Part shown: in pieces, positions 36,190 to 44,005 of the stretch
Numbering within the stretch: the stretch's first letter is position 1
Layout of the letters: every line of letters starts with the position of its first letter
Assembly (NCBI RefSeq): GCF_900182555.1
Contig: NZ_FXTH01000018.1
Location: forward strand, 1 to 64,000
DNA length: 64,000 bases
Origin: Fodinibius sediminis
Lineage (GTDB): Bacteria; Bacteroidota; Rhodothermia; Balneolales; Balneolaceae
Direction of reading: 5' to 3'
The notes under the pieces: model-generated
Database searches by the model: none
The model's input: only the letters and a program-made list of their open reading frames with translations
What the model was told of the DNA's origin: nothing
Made by a program: the position numbers and the translations under genes

Positions 36190-36966
36190 CTAATTATTTC
36201 TCGTATTCTGGTGATGACTTTTTGCCTCATTGATGCCTGGCCAGTAATAGGAATCGGGATGCATTCGTTCCCCAAATATACCGCGACCTATACGTATCAT
36301 ATTTGCGCCCTCTTCGATAGCGATTTCAAAATCATTTGTCATGCCCATGGACAAGTATTGCATCTGTACGTGATCAATCTGTAGTGCGGTGATCTTACCT
36401 TGTAATCTACGAAGTTCCCGAAAACCCTGACGTACTTTGGGCCAGTCATCAGAGAATAGTCCTATAGTCATCAGTCCTTTAATATTGAGATGATCGAGTT
36501 TGGCGCACTCTTCTATAAATGCTAAAGTATTGTCTGGTGCAAGTCCATATTTACTTTCTTCACCGGAAACGTTGACCTGTATCAGCACATCCATCTGTTT
36601 GCCTACTTTATTCAACCGACGGTTCATTTTTTCGGCAATTTTCATGCGGTCAATAGACTGCACCATCGAAGCAAAGCGTACCACTTTGTTAACTTTATTG
36701 CTTTGGAGGTGACCCACAAAGTGCCATTCCAGTTGTTCAGCTGTCTGTCCCATTTGTTTGATCTTTCGCCGTGCTTCCTGCACCCGATTTTCGGCGATAG
36801 CGGGATATCCCATGCGTACCACTTGTAGAATTCTGTCAGTTTCGACTGTTTTGGTTACCGGGATAAGCTGAATATTATTGGGGTTACGGTCTACCTTTAG
36901 ACAAGCATTTTCAATTCGATTCTTTATACTATTGATATTTTTTTGAAGGGAATCGAACTCGGACAT
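36190..36966 (-). CDS. YggS-type pyridoxal phosphate homeostasis protein
   Basis: A 258-residue TIM-barrel protein of the YggS/PROSC family, which binds PLP through a Lys (the K in LIPVTKTVETDRIL, about residue 38) and controls free PLP and amino-acid pools without catalysis. Other family blocks are ENRVQEARRKI, WHFVGHLQSNKVNKVV, LIQVNVSGEESKYGL, GLMTIG and the end strings LSMGMTNDFEIAIEEGANMIRIGRGIFG. The length is typical. It is immediately upstream of the kinase. Confidence 0.94.
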   Translation of the reverse strand: MSEFDSLQKNINSIKNRIENACLKVDRNPNNIQLIPVTKTVETDRILQVVRMGYPAIAENRVQEARRKIKQMGQTAEQLEWHFVGHLQSNKVNKVVRFASMVQSIDRMKIAEKMNRRLNKVGKQMDVLIQVNVSGEESKYGLAPDNTLAFIEECAKLDHLNIKGLMTIGLFSDDWPKVRQGFRELRRLQGKITALQIDHVQMQYLSMGMTNDFEIAIEEGANMIRIGRGIFGERMHPDSYYWPGINEAKSHHQNTRNN

Positions 36967-37265
36967 AAAGAATATAGCTTATTGAAAAGAGGTTTTCTTT
37001 GTGTAATAGGGTACCACTTTTAATATACTTTTTCTATATAGATAAGAGAAAAGGGGGAGGTGGTCTATGAACGATTCCTTTTATTACTTTAGTTATTATT
37101 TAGAAGACAAACCGATAGGTTTTTTAATAATGAGCGAATATAGGTATAACTACCAGGATCTTTGGGCACAATAAAGGTCAATTAAATAGTTGCACTTCCA
37201 CCCGTTAAGTCTATTGCAGCAATGATCTGATTTTCTATCTCTGGTGCTATGTAATCGAAATATAA
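36967..37265. other. Gene-free stretch
   Basis: About 300 AT-rich bases carrying the upstream region of yggS and the 3' flank of the deaminase. I see no gene, RNA or repeat here. Confidence 0.5.
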
Positions 37266-37721
37266 TTATTTCTCACTATCTGCCCATTGTTTAATAGGGT
37301 TGACTTCTATTGTGGAAGAAAACTGCCTCAGCGGTAGCTTTTGCTGATCCAAATTTTTCCTTAGCTCTTCATAGATGTGGGAAACTCCCAATCCTACTTT
37401 CTCAGCTTCATCGAGCGTACTGTCGTAGTAGATTTCTTCTATACCTGCCAGATAACTGGCTGCTAAGCACATCGGGCAGGGATGGCCGCTAGCATACAAA
37501 GTAGCTCCTTTAAGCTGATTACTTTTCCCTTCTATTCCTGCTTTTCGGATGGCTTCCGTTTCGGCATGTGAAGTGGTGTCCCCGGTTTGTACGGCTTTAT
37601 TGATGCCGGTGGCAATAACCGTATCATCTTTTACAATTACGGCACCAAAAGGTTTGCCTCCATTTTGGACATTGTCTTGAGCTAATTTAACAGCTTTGTT
37701 TATATAAGTTTGATGATTCAT
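37266..37721 (-). CDS. Nucleoside/guanine deaminase (CDA superfamily)
   Basis: A 151-residue zinc deaminase. SHAETEAIRKAG carries the metal His and the catalytic Glu (HAE); GHPCPMCLAASYLAGI carries the two Cys (PCxxC). KPFGAVIVKDDTVIATGINKA at the start and the C-terminal ENPIKQWA-like tail are as in bacterial guanine deaminase (GuaD), which makes xanthine and ammonia. TadA (tRNA A34) is similar but has different end motifs. The call as guanine deaminase is the better of the two. Alone on the minus strand. Confidence 0.85.
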   Translation of the reverse strand: MNHQTYINKAVKLAQDNVQNGGKPFGAVIVKDDTVIATGINKAVQTGDTTSHAETEAIRKAGIEGKSNQLKGATLYASGHPCPMCLAASYLAGIEEIYYDSTLDEAEKVGLGVSHIYEELRKNLDQQKLPLRQFSSTIEVNPIKQWADSEK

Positions 37722-37873
37722 TGTTCAAGTATTGTATTAAGAGGAATCTTATGAAAATGAGCTAAATGATAATTTTTGTAACCTATCTGACCATTTTTAT
37801 ATCTAACAACTTGCCCTTCAATTTGATGATGATTGAAAAAGTCACCGTTTTTGGAATTATTAGATAAACTTTT

Positions 37874-39277
37874 ATGCCTGATCGTTACAAAGAAACTAGT
37901 TCACATATACAATCGAATGTATCCAGTATATCAAAAAAATGGTTTAAACTAAGCCTGGGTTCATTAATTTTAGCAGGTTTATTATCCGGAGCTTTTTTAA
38001 TTGGACGTGCGCCATTCATTAGTGAATTGATTTCTAACACAGAGTGGATAAGAAGGCTCTTAGTTGTTCATGTTAATTTAGCTTTACTGGTATGGGTTTA
38101 TGCGTTTATTTGCAGCCTGTTTGTTCTTATTCCATCAACGTGGGAAAACGATACATCCTTTGACGTTGCATTCCTAATCTCGCTTTTTGGCAGTGGCTTA
38201 TTGGTTTCAATGATATTTGTGCCAGGAGCAAAACCAATAATGACGGACTATATCCCACTTTTAGATCATGCTTTTTTCATTTTTAGTTTACTGTTAATAG
38301 CCTTTGGAGTTATCCTTACGGTATTTAGTCCAAAACTTTTATCTACTTCTGCTATTGGTAATCGTTCGCCTTTAGGTAAAGCATCTGTGGCTGGTTTACA
38401 AGCTACAGGTATTCTGCTTTTTCTAAGTTTGCTTACATTTTTAATGTCCTGGTGGATGACACCTGCAATGGATGATTCTAAGCGATACTACGAATTGGTG
38501 GTTTGGGGAGGTGGGCACCTGTTGCAGTTTGTCAATATGGCTGCTCTGTCTTCAATATGGCTTATGCTGGGAAAAAAAGTATTGGGGGAAACGATACTTT
38601 CTTATAAATGGGCTATTATTTTATTTGGGGCATTTATCTTACCAACCTTGTTTGCCCCAATGTTGTTGGCAAATGGAACAACGGATCCAATGTATACCAG
38701 GGGTTTTACCTTTTATATGGAGTGGGGAATTTTTCCTGTAATTACTATTTTTATTCTGATCATAACTGTTAAGTTCTTTAGGAAAATAAATAGAGGGAAT
38801 TTCTCCAAGAGCCAATTAAGTAATCCATATTTTACCGGACTATCGGTTAGCATATCTTTTATCGTAATTGGATTTATAATGGGTGGGTTTATAGATGGGG
38901 CGAATGTTTTAATTCCTGCCCACTATCATGCAGCACTGGGCGGAATAACGATTGGTTTTATGAGTATGGCTTATCTATTGATGGAATTCTACGGATACGA
39001 GTACAGTATTAGGTTGAAGAAGTATGCTGCCATACAACCAATGTTGTTTGGGGCCGGACAATTTATTTTTGTAGTGGGATTTGCTTATGCAGGAAGCTAT
39101 GGGCTTGCCAGAAAAACGTTTGGTGCCGATCAAAACATAGATTCCATTGAGATATACATGGGATTGATTGTCGCTGCTTTGGGAGGGCTAGCAGCAATCT
39201 TCGGCGGACTCTTTTTCTTTTGGATAATTTTTAAAATATGGACTATGAAAAGGAATAATAAGTCAATTCTGACATGA
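37874..39277 (+). CDS. Heme-copper oxidase subunit I-like protein without the HisHis pair
   Basis: A 467-residue, about 12-helix protein related to subunit I of heme-copper oxidases and nitric-oxide reductases. His66 (VVHVNLALLVW) matches the helix-II heme ligand, His215 (WGGGHLLQF) the helix-VI CuB ligand, and His350/His352 (AHYHAALGG) the helix-X pair. But helix VII, near 255-285, where the CuB HisHis should be, reads LFAPMLLANGTTDPMY with none. So heme may bind while a normal CuB is unlikely. A cbb3 subunit at 55297 shows the standard ligands for comparison. It has no cytochrome partner nearby. Role unknown; NO or quinol chemistry is only a guess. Confidence 0.75.
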   Translation: MPDRYKETSSHIQSNVSSISKKWFKLSLGSLILAGLLSGAFLIGRAPFISELISNTEWIRRLLVVHVNLALLVWVYAFICSLFVLIPSTWENDTSFDVAFLISLFGSGLLVSMIFVPGAKPIMTDYIPLLDHAFFIFSLLLIAFGVILTVFSPKLLSTSAIGNRSPLGKASVAGLQATGILLFLSLLTFLMSWWMTPAMDDSKRYYELVVWGGGHLLQFVNMAALSSIWLMLGKKVLGETILSYKWAIILFGAFILPTLFAPMLLANGTTDPMYTRGFTFYMEWGIFPVITIFILIITVKFFRKINRGNFSKSQLSNPYFTGLSVSISFIVIGFIMGGFIDGANVLIPAHYHAALGGITIGFMSMAYLLMEFYGYEYSIRLKKYAAIQPMLFGAGQFIFVVGFAYAGSYGLARKTFGADQNIDSIEIYMGLIVAALGGLAAIFGGLFFFWIIFKIWTMKRNNKSILT

Positions 39278-39360
39278 CAAGATGTATGCCTTTAATTGAT
39301 CGAAATTCAGTATGTTTAAAATAAAACAAGTTGCTTTGTAATCTTTGAAAAAGGACGACC

Positions 39361-39771
39361 ATGAATAGAATTATATTAAGCTCATTAGATTACGAACGTA
39401 TATATGACAGTATCAGAAAAGCCCAGGACAAGGGAGCTATTTCTGATAATGAGGCAGAGAGTTTGGCCGCAGAACTGGAACAGGCTAAGATTCTTGAACC
39501 ACAAGAGATGCCACATAATGTGGTTACTATGAATTCAAAAGTTAAAATATCATTTGTTGAAAGTGGTAAACGGGTTGAACTTAAGATTGTATACCCAGAG
39601 GATGCTAACATTGAAAAAAATCTTATTTCAATTTTCTCACCTATTGCGGCTGCACTTATCGGATATAGTGAGGGGGAGACCATCGATTGGATTGTTCCTT
39701 CAGGCCCAACACGTATAAAAGTAGATGAGATTGTATATCAGCCCGAAGCAGCTGGTCACTATGATTTATAA
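39361..39771 (+). CDS. Rnk/GreA C-terminal domain transcription factor
   Basis: A 136-residue protein with a short N-terminal coiled coil (YERIYDSIRKAQDKGAISD, then ESLAAELEQA) and a C-terminal FKBP-like GreA/GreB domain (VKISFVESGKRVELKIVYPE, SIFSPIAAALIGYSEGE, IDWIVPSG). This is the plan of Rnk, the RNA-polymerase-binding anti-Gre type factor, formerly annotated as regulator of nucleoside diphosphate kinase. The length is as usual. It follows the oxidase-like gene by 83 bases and may share its transcript. Confidence 0.85.
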   Translation: MNRIILSSLDYERIYDSIRKAQDKGAISDNEAESLAAELEQAKILEPQEMPHNVVTMNSKVKISFVESGKRVELKIVYPEDANIEKNLISIFSPIAAALIGYSEGETIDWIVPSGPTRIKVDEIVYQPEAAGHYDL

Positions 39772-39816
39772 GGAAATCCAGAAATTACATTAGAGGGCGC
39801 TTTGAAATACCACCTA

Positions 39817-39916
39817 TGTCATGCTGAACTTGTTTTCAGCATCTTCTGCTATGTCGTTTTAAAAGCTATTAATTAAGAATTCTGCTTACAGACCCTGAAA
39901 TAAATTCAGGGTGACA
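39817..39916. repeat. MITE-like element with TGTCA/TGACA ends
   Basis: A 100-bp unit begins TGTCATGCTGAAC and ends TTCAGGGTGACA, the ends being inverted repeats. Each half forms its own hairpin: GCTGAA..TTCAGC at 39823-39840 and CCCTGAA-ATAAA-TTCAGGG at 39893-39911. Similar dispersed pairs are common in Bacteroidota genomes, where they often act as bidirectional terminators. Here it sits between convergent genes. Confidence 0.68.
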
Positions 39917-39960
39917 CGGTTTTCTAAAGCGATCTTAGAATCTTGGGAGTGTAACTGAGC

Positions 39961-40965
39961 TCACGTTGAAAGCCGTGCGATATTTTCCCACACTGACTCA
40001 CTGACCGGAATTCCATTTTCCAGGTGATCCTTTCGAGTTGCAAGCGTGCGTTCTCCGGGATAGTAGGTACGGTCTCCTTCGTGCATGGGAGGAACATCAT
40101 GTACATGATTAATGATCTCATCTAATAGTTGACCTTTCAAATCAGGATTCGAAAACGTCGAAGGATCGATACAGATGAAAACCTGAGAAATGCCGATTTC
40201 CTTATCTTCTTCAATTTTATGGGTTGGTTTTCCATCAGAAAGCAGAGCGGCTAACATATCCAGAACGATTGTCAATGCCGACCCCTTCCAGTAGCCGGTT
40301 GGCAGGGCATGGCCTGTGGCAAGTATTTTTTCCGGATCTTTCGTTAGATTTCCCTCTTTGTCCCAGCCCCCAGCAAATGGAAGTGGCTCATTATTTAGCT
40401 TATAAGTATTCATTTTTCCCAGTGAAAATTGAGAGGTAGCCATATCTAATACAACATGGCCTTCTTCTCTTGGAATAGCTACAATGAAAGGATTGTTTCC
40501 AATCCGATTTTCTCGGCCACCCCAGGGCGGCATATTGGGTTTTGTATTAGTAAAGCATAAAGCAATTTTTCCGGCATCAGCGGCCTGCCATCCGTAAGTA
40601 CCACCGCGCATCCAGTGATTGGTATTGCGTAGGGCCACACAGCCCAGCGTATGTTTTTGTGCAAGCTCCATCGCACGATCCATACAGTAATGAGCATTGG
40701 AGACGCCGGGCGCTAGCTTTCCATCCCAACGCTCTATGACCCCAAAAGAGCCCACTTTTTCTGGATCGGTAGCTACGTCGATTAATCCTCGCTCTACATA
40801 ATCTATAAAAAGCGGAAAGCGATTGAGTCCATGCGAATAGACGCCGTCACAGCTCGATTGGGTATGTGTTTGGGCAATTAAGCGGGCCCGGTCCTCAGGA
40901 AAGTTATACTTTTTAAGAATATGAAACAGCTTGTCATAAATTTCTTTAAAGCTTCGCCTCATCAT
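39961..40965 (-). CDS. Malate/L-lactate dehydrogenase family (YiaK-like 2,3-diketo-L-gulonate reductase)
   Basis: A 334-residue NAD(P)-dependent dehydrogenase of the type 2 malate/lactate family, different in fold from classic LDH. SSCDGVYSHGLNRFP holds the catalytic His; NTNHWMRGGTYGWQAADAG, NMPPWGG and NPFIVAIPREEGHVVLDMATSQFS bind the cofactor. These are closest to E. coli YiaK/DlgD. The family also includes YlbC and ComC (sulfolactate dehydrogenase), so an alternative substrate is possible. It is transcribed with the SDR gene at 41007. Confidence 0.85.
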   Translation of the reverse strand: MMRRSFKEIYDKLFHILKKYNFPEDRARLIAQTHTQSSCDGVYSHGLNRFPLFIDYVERGLIDVATDPEKVGSFGVIERWDGKLAPGVSNAHYCMDRAMELAQKHTLGCVALRNTNHWMRGGTYGWQAADAGKIALCFTNTKPNMPPWGGRENRIGNNPFIVAIPREEGHVVLDMATSQFSLGKMNTYKLNNEPLPFAGGWDKEGNLTKDPEKILATGHALPTGYWKGSALTIVLDMLAALLSDGKPTHKIEEDKEIGISQVFICIDPSTFSNPDLKGQLLDEIINHVHDVPPMHEGDRTYYPGERTLATRKDHLENGIPVSESVWENIARLST

Positions 40966-41006
40966 ATACCGCTGAATTTAAAATTGTATAATTGGTAATG
41001 CTACTG

Positions 41007-41723
41007 CTATTCTCCCGGCGCATTGGGATTAAGCGGTCGCATGGTAACCTCGTTAATCAACATATTAGCTGGTGTTTCCAGAATATGAATGACGGTATCT
41101 GCGATATCTTCTGGTTGAAGCATGTGTTCATGTGGAGTAACTCCTGCATCTTCAAAAAAATTTGTTTCTATAGAGCCGGGATTAATGCAGGTAACCTTGA
41201 TATTATCATACCTAAGCTCCTTGAAGAGTGCTTCACTAAAGCCTCGGATCGCAAATTTCGTAGCACAGTAGCCTGACATTTCCGGGTTACCTAATGTTCC
41301 CAGGATAGAGCCAATATTTATAATGTGTGAACTTTTGGGCGCCTGCTTCAATAGAGGTACAATTCGGGATGTCAATTCGAAAATTCCGTTGATATTGGTA
41401 TCAACCATACTATACCATTTCTCCTGCTGCATCTCATCAACTTTCCCGAAATGTCCACTCCCAGCATTGTTGATAAGAATATCGGGGAAGTGCTTTGTAG
41501 AAAAAGTATCATCTACCCAATTCTGAATCGATGTTGCATTGGTTATATCTATGCGGACAGGTGTAAAGCCGTCACCAATTTGTTGTTGAATTTTATTCAG
41601 CTTGGTTAAACTTCTTGCTAAGCCGTAGACTTTTGCTCCCTTTTGGACTAAGGCCCTGGAGCATGCTTCTCCGAGCCCTCTACTTGCACCGGTAATGATC
41701 GCCGTTTTAGATTTTAGATTCAT
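41007..41723 (-). CDS. Short-chain dehydrogenase/reductase
   Basis: A 238-residue classical SDR. The cofactor loop is TGASRGLGEACSRAL (residues 12-26), then LINNAGSGHFG, and the catalytic Tyr-Lys pair in SGYCATKFAIRGFSEAL (YxxxK). The Ser of the triad lies in HIINIGSILGTLGNPE. NADP preference is suggested by Arg after the glycine loop. Substrate unknown. It starts 7 bases after the DUF488 stop, so these genes are co-transcribed. Confidence 0.92.
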   Translation of the reverse strand: MNLKSKTAIITGASRGLGEACSRALVQKGAKVYGLARSLTKLNKIQQQIGDGFTPVRIDITNATSIQNWVDDTFSTKHFPDILINNAGSGHFGKVDEMQQEKWYSMVDTNINGIFELTSRIVPLLKQAPKSSHIINIGSILGTLGNPEMSGYCATKFAIRGFSEALFKELRYDNIKVTCINPGSIETNFFEDAGVTPHEHMLQPEDIADTVIHILETPANMLINEVTMRPLNPNAPGE

Positions 41724-41730
41724 AGCATGC

Positions 41731-42099
41731 TTAGGTTTGTCGTTTATTTTCGAGAACTTTTTTTAAAACTACTGCTTGATTATGCTCTTGGTCTTTTGCG
41801 CCGTACAGCAGTGTTACCTTTTTCTTAGTTGACTTTCTCACCAGCTTGTCAAGTTTACTTTTGTGATCTTCAAGCTCTTTTTTATAGCGTTTTTTAAATT
41901 CATTGAACTTGTCAGGATCGTGGTCGAACCATTTGCGTAGCTCGTCAGAAGGGGCAATTTCTTTGGCCCAATCATCAAGCTGGGCCTCCTCTTTGGAGAT
42001 GCCCCTGGGCCAAAGGCGGTCCACCAGTACGCGGTAGCCGTCATTTTTAGATAGACTTTTATATATTCGTTTGATTACAATGGGTTGTTTATCCATCAA
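41731..42099 (-). CDS. DUF488 family protein
   Basis: A 122-residue DUF488 protein. Signature strings are RVLVDRLWPRGISKEEAQLDDWAKEIAPSDELRKWF and the C-terminal LLYGAKDQEHNQAVVLK. Function is not established. In many bacteria it occurs near DUF2249 and hemerythrin-like genes, as here, which suggests a link to nitrosative or oxidative stress; that is inference. It lies 5 bases downstream of the double DUF2249 gene. Confidence 0.9.
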   Translation of the reverse strand: MMDKQPIVIKRIYKSLSKNDGYRVLVDRLWPRGISKEEAQLDDWAKEIAPSDELRKWFDHDPDKFNEFKKRYKKELEDHKSKLDKLVRKSTKKKVTLLYGAKDQEHNQAVVLKKVLENKRQT

Positions 42100-42104
42100 T
42101 AAAA

Positions 42105-42863
42105 TTATTGAGACTTCTTAGTAATTTTTACCTTCCATTCCTCGGGCATAGCCAGCAGATATTCCCACTCAAAGGACTCCTCGCTTTCGGCCTCCATCTG
42201 ATAATACAGCGGCTTGGGATCGTGGTCGTTGGTAAACACGAACGCCTGGCCGGGCTCCAGCTCGTCAAAAGCGTCAAAGATCATATCGTGCCGTTTGGCC
42301 GGGGGATGGGGGCGCACATCAAATTTATTTACAACGCTTGCATCATCTGCAGCAATACCGTCACCGGTTTCTTTTTTGGTGATATGGGCGACATATTCAC
42401 CCGGCTCTTCCTTTTTATTTTCCCATTTATATTCGTTGGTGAACTTCTTACTAAAAATGTTCTGGATCTCTTCGAGATTTTCTTCAGCGATCAGTTCCAT
42501 CGTATCTCCTTTCATCATCATGCCGTAGCGGTGGAAAACAATATGCTTCCAGTCGCTTTTATCGGCTTCGCGGAGATCCATCAGGGTTGAAATATCCTCA
42601 AATTCGCGACCCTTAGACTCCTCGGTTCGGGTTACTTTTACCTTCCATTCCTGGCCGCCACGCTGCAGGTATTCCCAGCCCACTACATTCCCGTATATCG
42701 ACCGAAACTCATAATACAGTGGTTTGGGGTCGTGGTCGTTGATGAAAATAAAGCTTTCACCAACAGGCAGATCTTTAAAAAGCTTTAACAGCTTTTCATG
42801 TCTTTTGATGGGGATAAGGTTACGTACGTCCAGTTCCTGAGTTGTGTTAGTTGTATTGCTCAT
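42105..42863 (-). CDS. Protein with two DUF2249 domains
   Basis: A 252-residue protein with two DUF2249 units. The first is DVRNLIPIKRHEKLLKLF through INDHDPKPLYYEF and EWKVKVTR (about 11-80); the second is FDVRPHPPAKRHDMIFDAF through TNDHDPKPLYYQ and EWKVKITKK (about 178-250). The middle (GDTMELIAEENLEEIQ) is less conserved. Single DUF2249 domains are often fused to hemerythrin/RIC-type proteins; another single copy is at 53233. The His of HDPKPL may bind a ligand, but no function is proven. Confidence 0.88.
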   Translation of the reverse strand: MSNTTNTTQELDVRNLIPIKRHEKLLKLFKDLPVGESFIFINDHDPKPLYYEFRSIYGNVVGWEYLQRGGQEWKVKVTRTEESKGREFEDISTLMDLREADKSDWKHIVFHRYGMMMKGDTMELIAEENLEEIQNIFSKKFTNEYKWENKKEEPGEYVAHITKKETGDGIAADDASVVNKFDVRPHPPAKRHDMIFDAFDELEPGQAFVFTNDHDPKPLYYQMEAESEESFEWEYLLAMPEEWKVKITKKSQ

Positions 42864-42947
42864 AATTGTATTCTTAGCTTTGAAACTATCAAGTCTTCTT
42901 ATCTAATTCGTTTGTATGTCTGTTTTATAGAAAAATTGATCGATAAC

Positions 42948-43649
42948 TCAGTAAGAAATCAGTGTGCCGTGGCCGCCGGTCAAGTAGATATATAGTGGAA
43001 TAAACAAGAAGCCGATGGCCATCAGGATGGCAAATATGATGCTGACTACATAGAAAATATCTGAGAATCGACGGCGTTTCATCCCCAGCGAAGTAACGGC
43101 ACTCCAGAATCCATCAGCCAAGTGAAAGCCAAGAGCTATCATCACAAAGGTATAGCCAAAAGCATACCACGGATTTTGGAAAGTATCGATTACCAGCGTT
43201 TTTAAGTCTCGCATCTGCTGCCCATCCACAATGATAGTTTGGGTGTCCCCAAACTTGAAATTCTCAAGATGGATAACCAGAAATATAAGCAGTACGATAC
43301 CAGTAAAAATAGCCGAACGTGACGACCAATTGATATGGCTGGGTCCTCCCTTGCTCTGAAAATTTTTGTATCCAACCGGCTTTCTCTTGCGACGTTTGCG
43401 CCATATTGATATACCGATTGCCGCATGTAAGATAAACGCCAAGGCCAAAAATCCCTCCAGGATATATAAAATCCAGCCAAGGCTTTCCAGATTAAAAGTA
43501 TATCGATTAAATGCTTCTGCACCGCCAAAGAGCGTCAGATTACCTGCTAAATGGACTACAATAAAAACAATGAGTCCCAGGCCCGTTGCGCCGGTCAAGA
43601 TCTTACGACCGACCTGAGACTTCAAAGCATCAAAAAGAGAGCTTGTCAT
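42948..43649 (-). CDS. Succinate dehydrogenase/fumarate reductase cytochrome b subunit (SdhC type), orphan
   Basis: A 233-residue, five-helix diheme cytochrome b558-like subunit of Bacteroidota-type (type B) succinate:quinone oxidoreductases. Candidate heme His lie in FIVVHLAGNLTLFGG, LAFILHAAIGISIW, FLVIHLENFKFGD and LGFHLADGFWSAV. No flavoprotein or iron-sulfur subunit is in the window, so it is separated from its usual partners or is a spare copy. It lies in a minus-strand group with Ndh, which also reduces quinone. The function as anchor for an SdhAB elsewhere is inferred. Confidence 0.88.
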   Translation of the reverse strand: MTSSLFDALKSQVGRKILTGATGLGLIVFIVVHLAGNLTLFGGAEAFNRYTFNLESLGWILYILEGFLALAFILHAAIGISIWRKRRKRKPVGYKNFQSKGGPSHINWSSRSAIFTGIVLLIFLVIHLENFKFGDTQTIIVDGQQMRDLKTLVIDTFQNPWYAFGYTFVMIALGFHLADGFWSAVTSLGMKRRRFSDIFYVVSIIFAILMAIGFLFIPLYIYLTGGHGTLISY

Positions 43650-43668
43650 AGCAGCACCTTTCTCTTTT

Positions 43669-43992
43669 TTATTCGTGCCAGTAATTGTTGGCTGCCGCTA
43701 CTGTTTGGTAGTGTACGGCAACAACGTGGGAGCTGGCAATAAGCGCGTCCGGGTCTTTAGAGTATACATCTCGCAGCATAAAAAGTACCTTTTTATTGGG
43801 CTGCGTTGTTGTTACTCCTTTTCTGGCCAGCTGAACCGCTACTTCGAATCCTTCCTCGGGCGTTTCGGTAATAAGCGATAACTCATCCTGCTTTGATGTG
43901 CCGGTTGTATCACTATCCTGGGCAGATATGAACGTCGTGCCAGCTACAAGCAGCATTATTCCTAGTACGAGTGCAGATATATATTTTATCAT
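43669..43992 (-). CDS. Small exported protein of unknown function
   Basis: About 107 residues from the ATG at 43992 (the longer frame to 44034 overlaps Ndh and lacks a better start). It has a Sec signal peptide, MIKYISALVLGIMLLVAG with cleavage near ISAQ. The mature 85 residues contain EEGFEVAVQLARKGVTTTQPN and HVVAVHYQTVAAANNYW. I do not recognise a family. It sits 14 bases after Ndh and 20 bases before SdhC, so it probably belongs to that transcription unit. Confidence 0.65.
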   Translation of the reverse strand: MIKYISALVLGIMLLVAGTTFISAQDSDTTGTSKQDELSLITETPEEGFEVAVQLARKGVTTTQPNKKVLFMLRDVYSKDPDALIASSHVVAVHYQTVAAANNYWHE

Positions 43993-44005
43993 GATCCAGA
44001 TATTT

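Noticed and set aside
37826-37840. FNR-like TTGATGATGATTGA before the oxidase-like gene
   Set aside because: The right half-site reads ATTGA instead of ATCAA, so it is not listed as a box.
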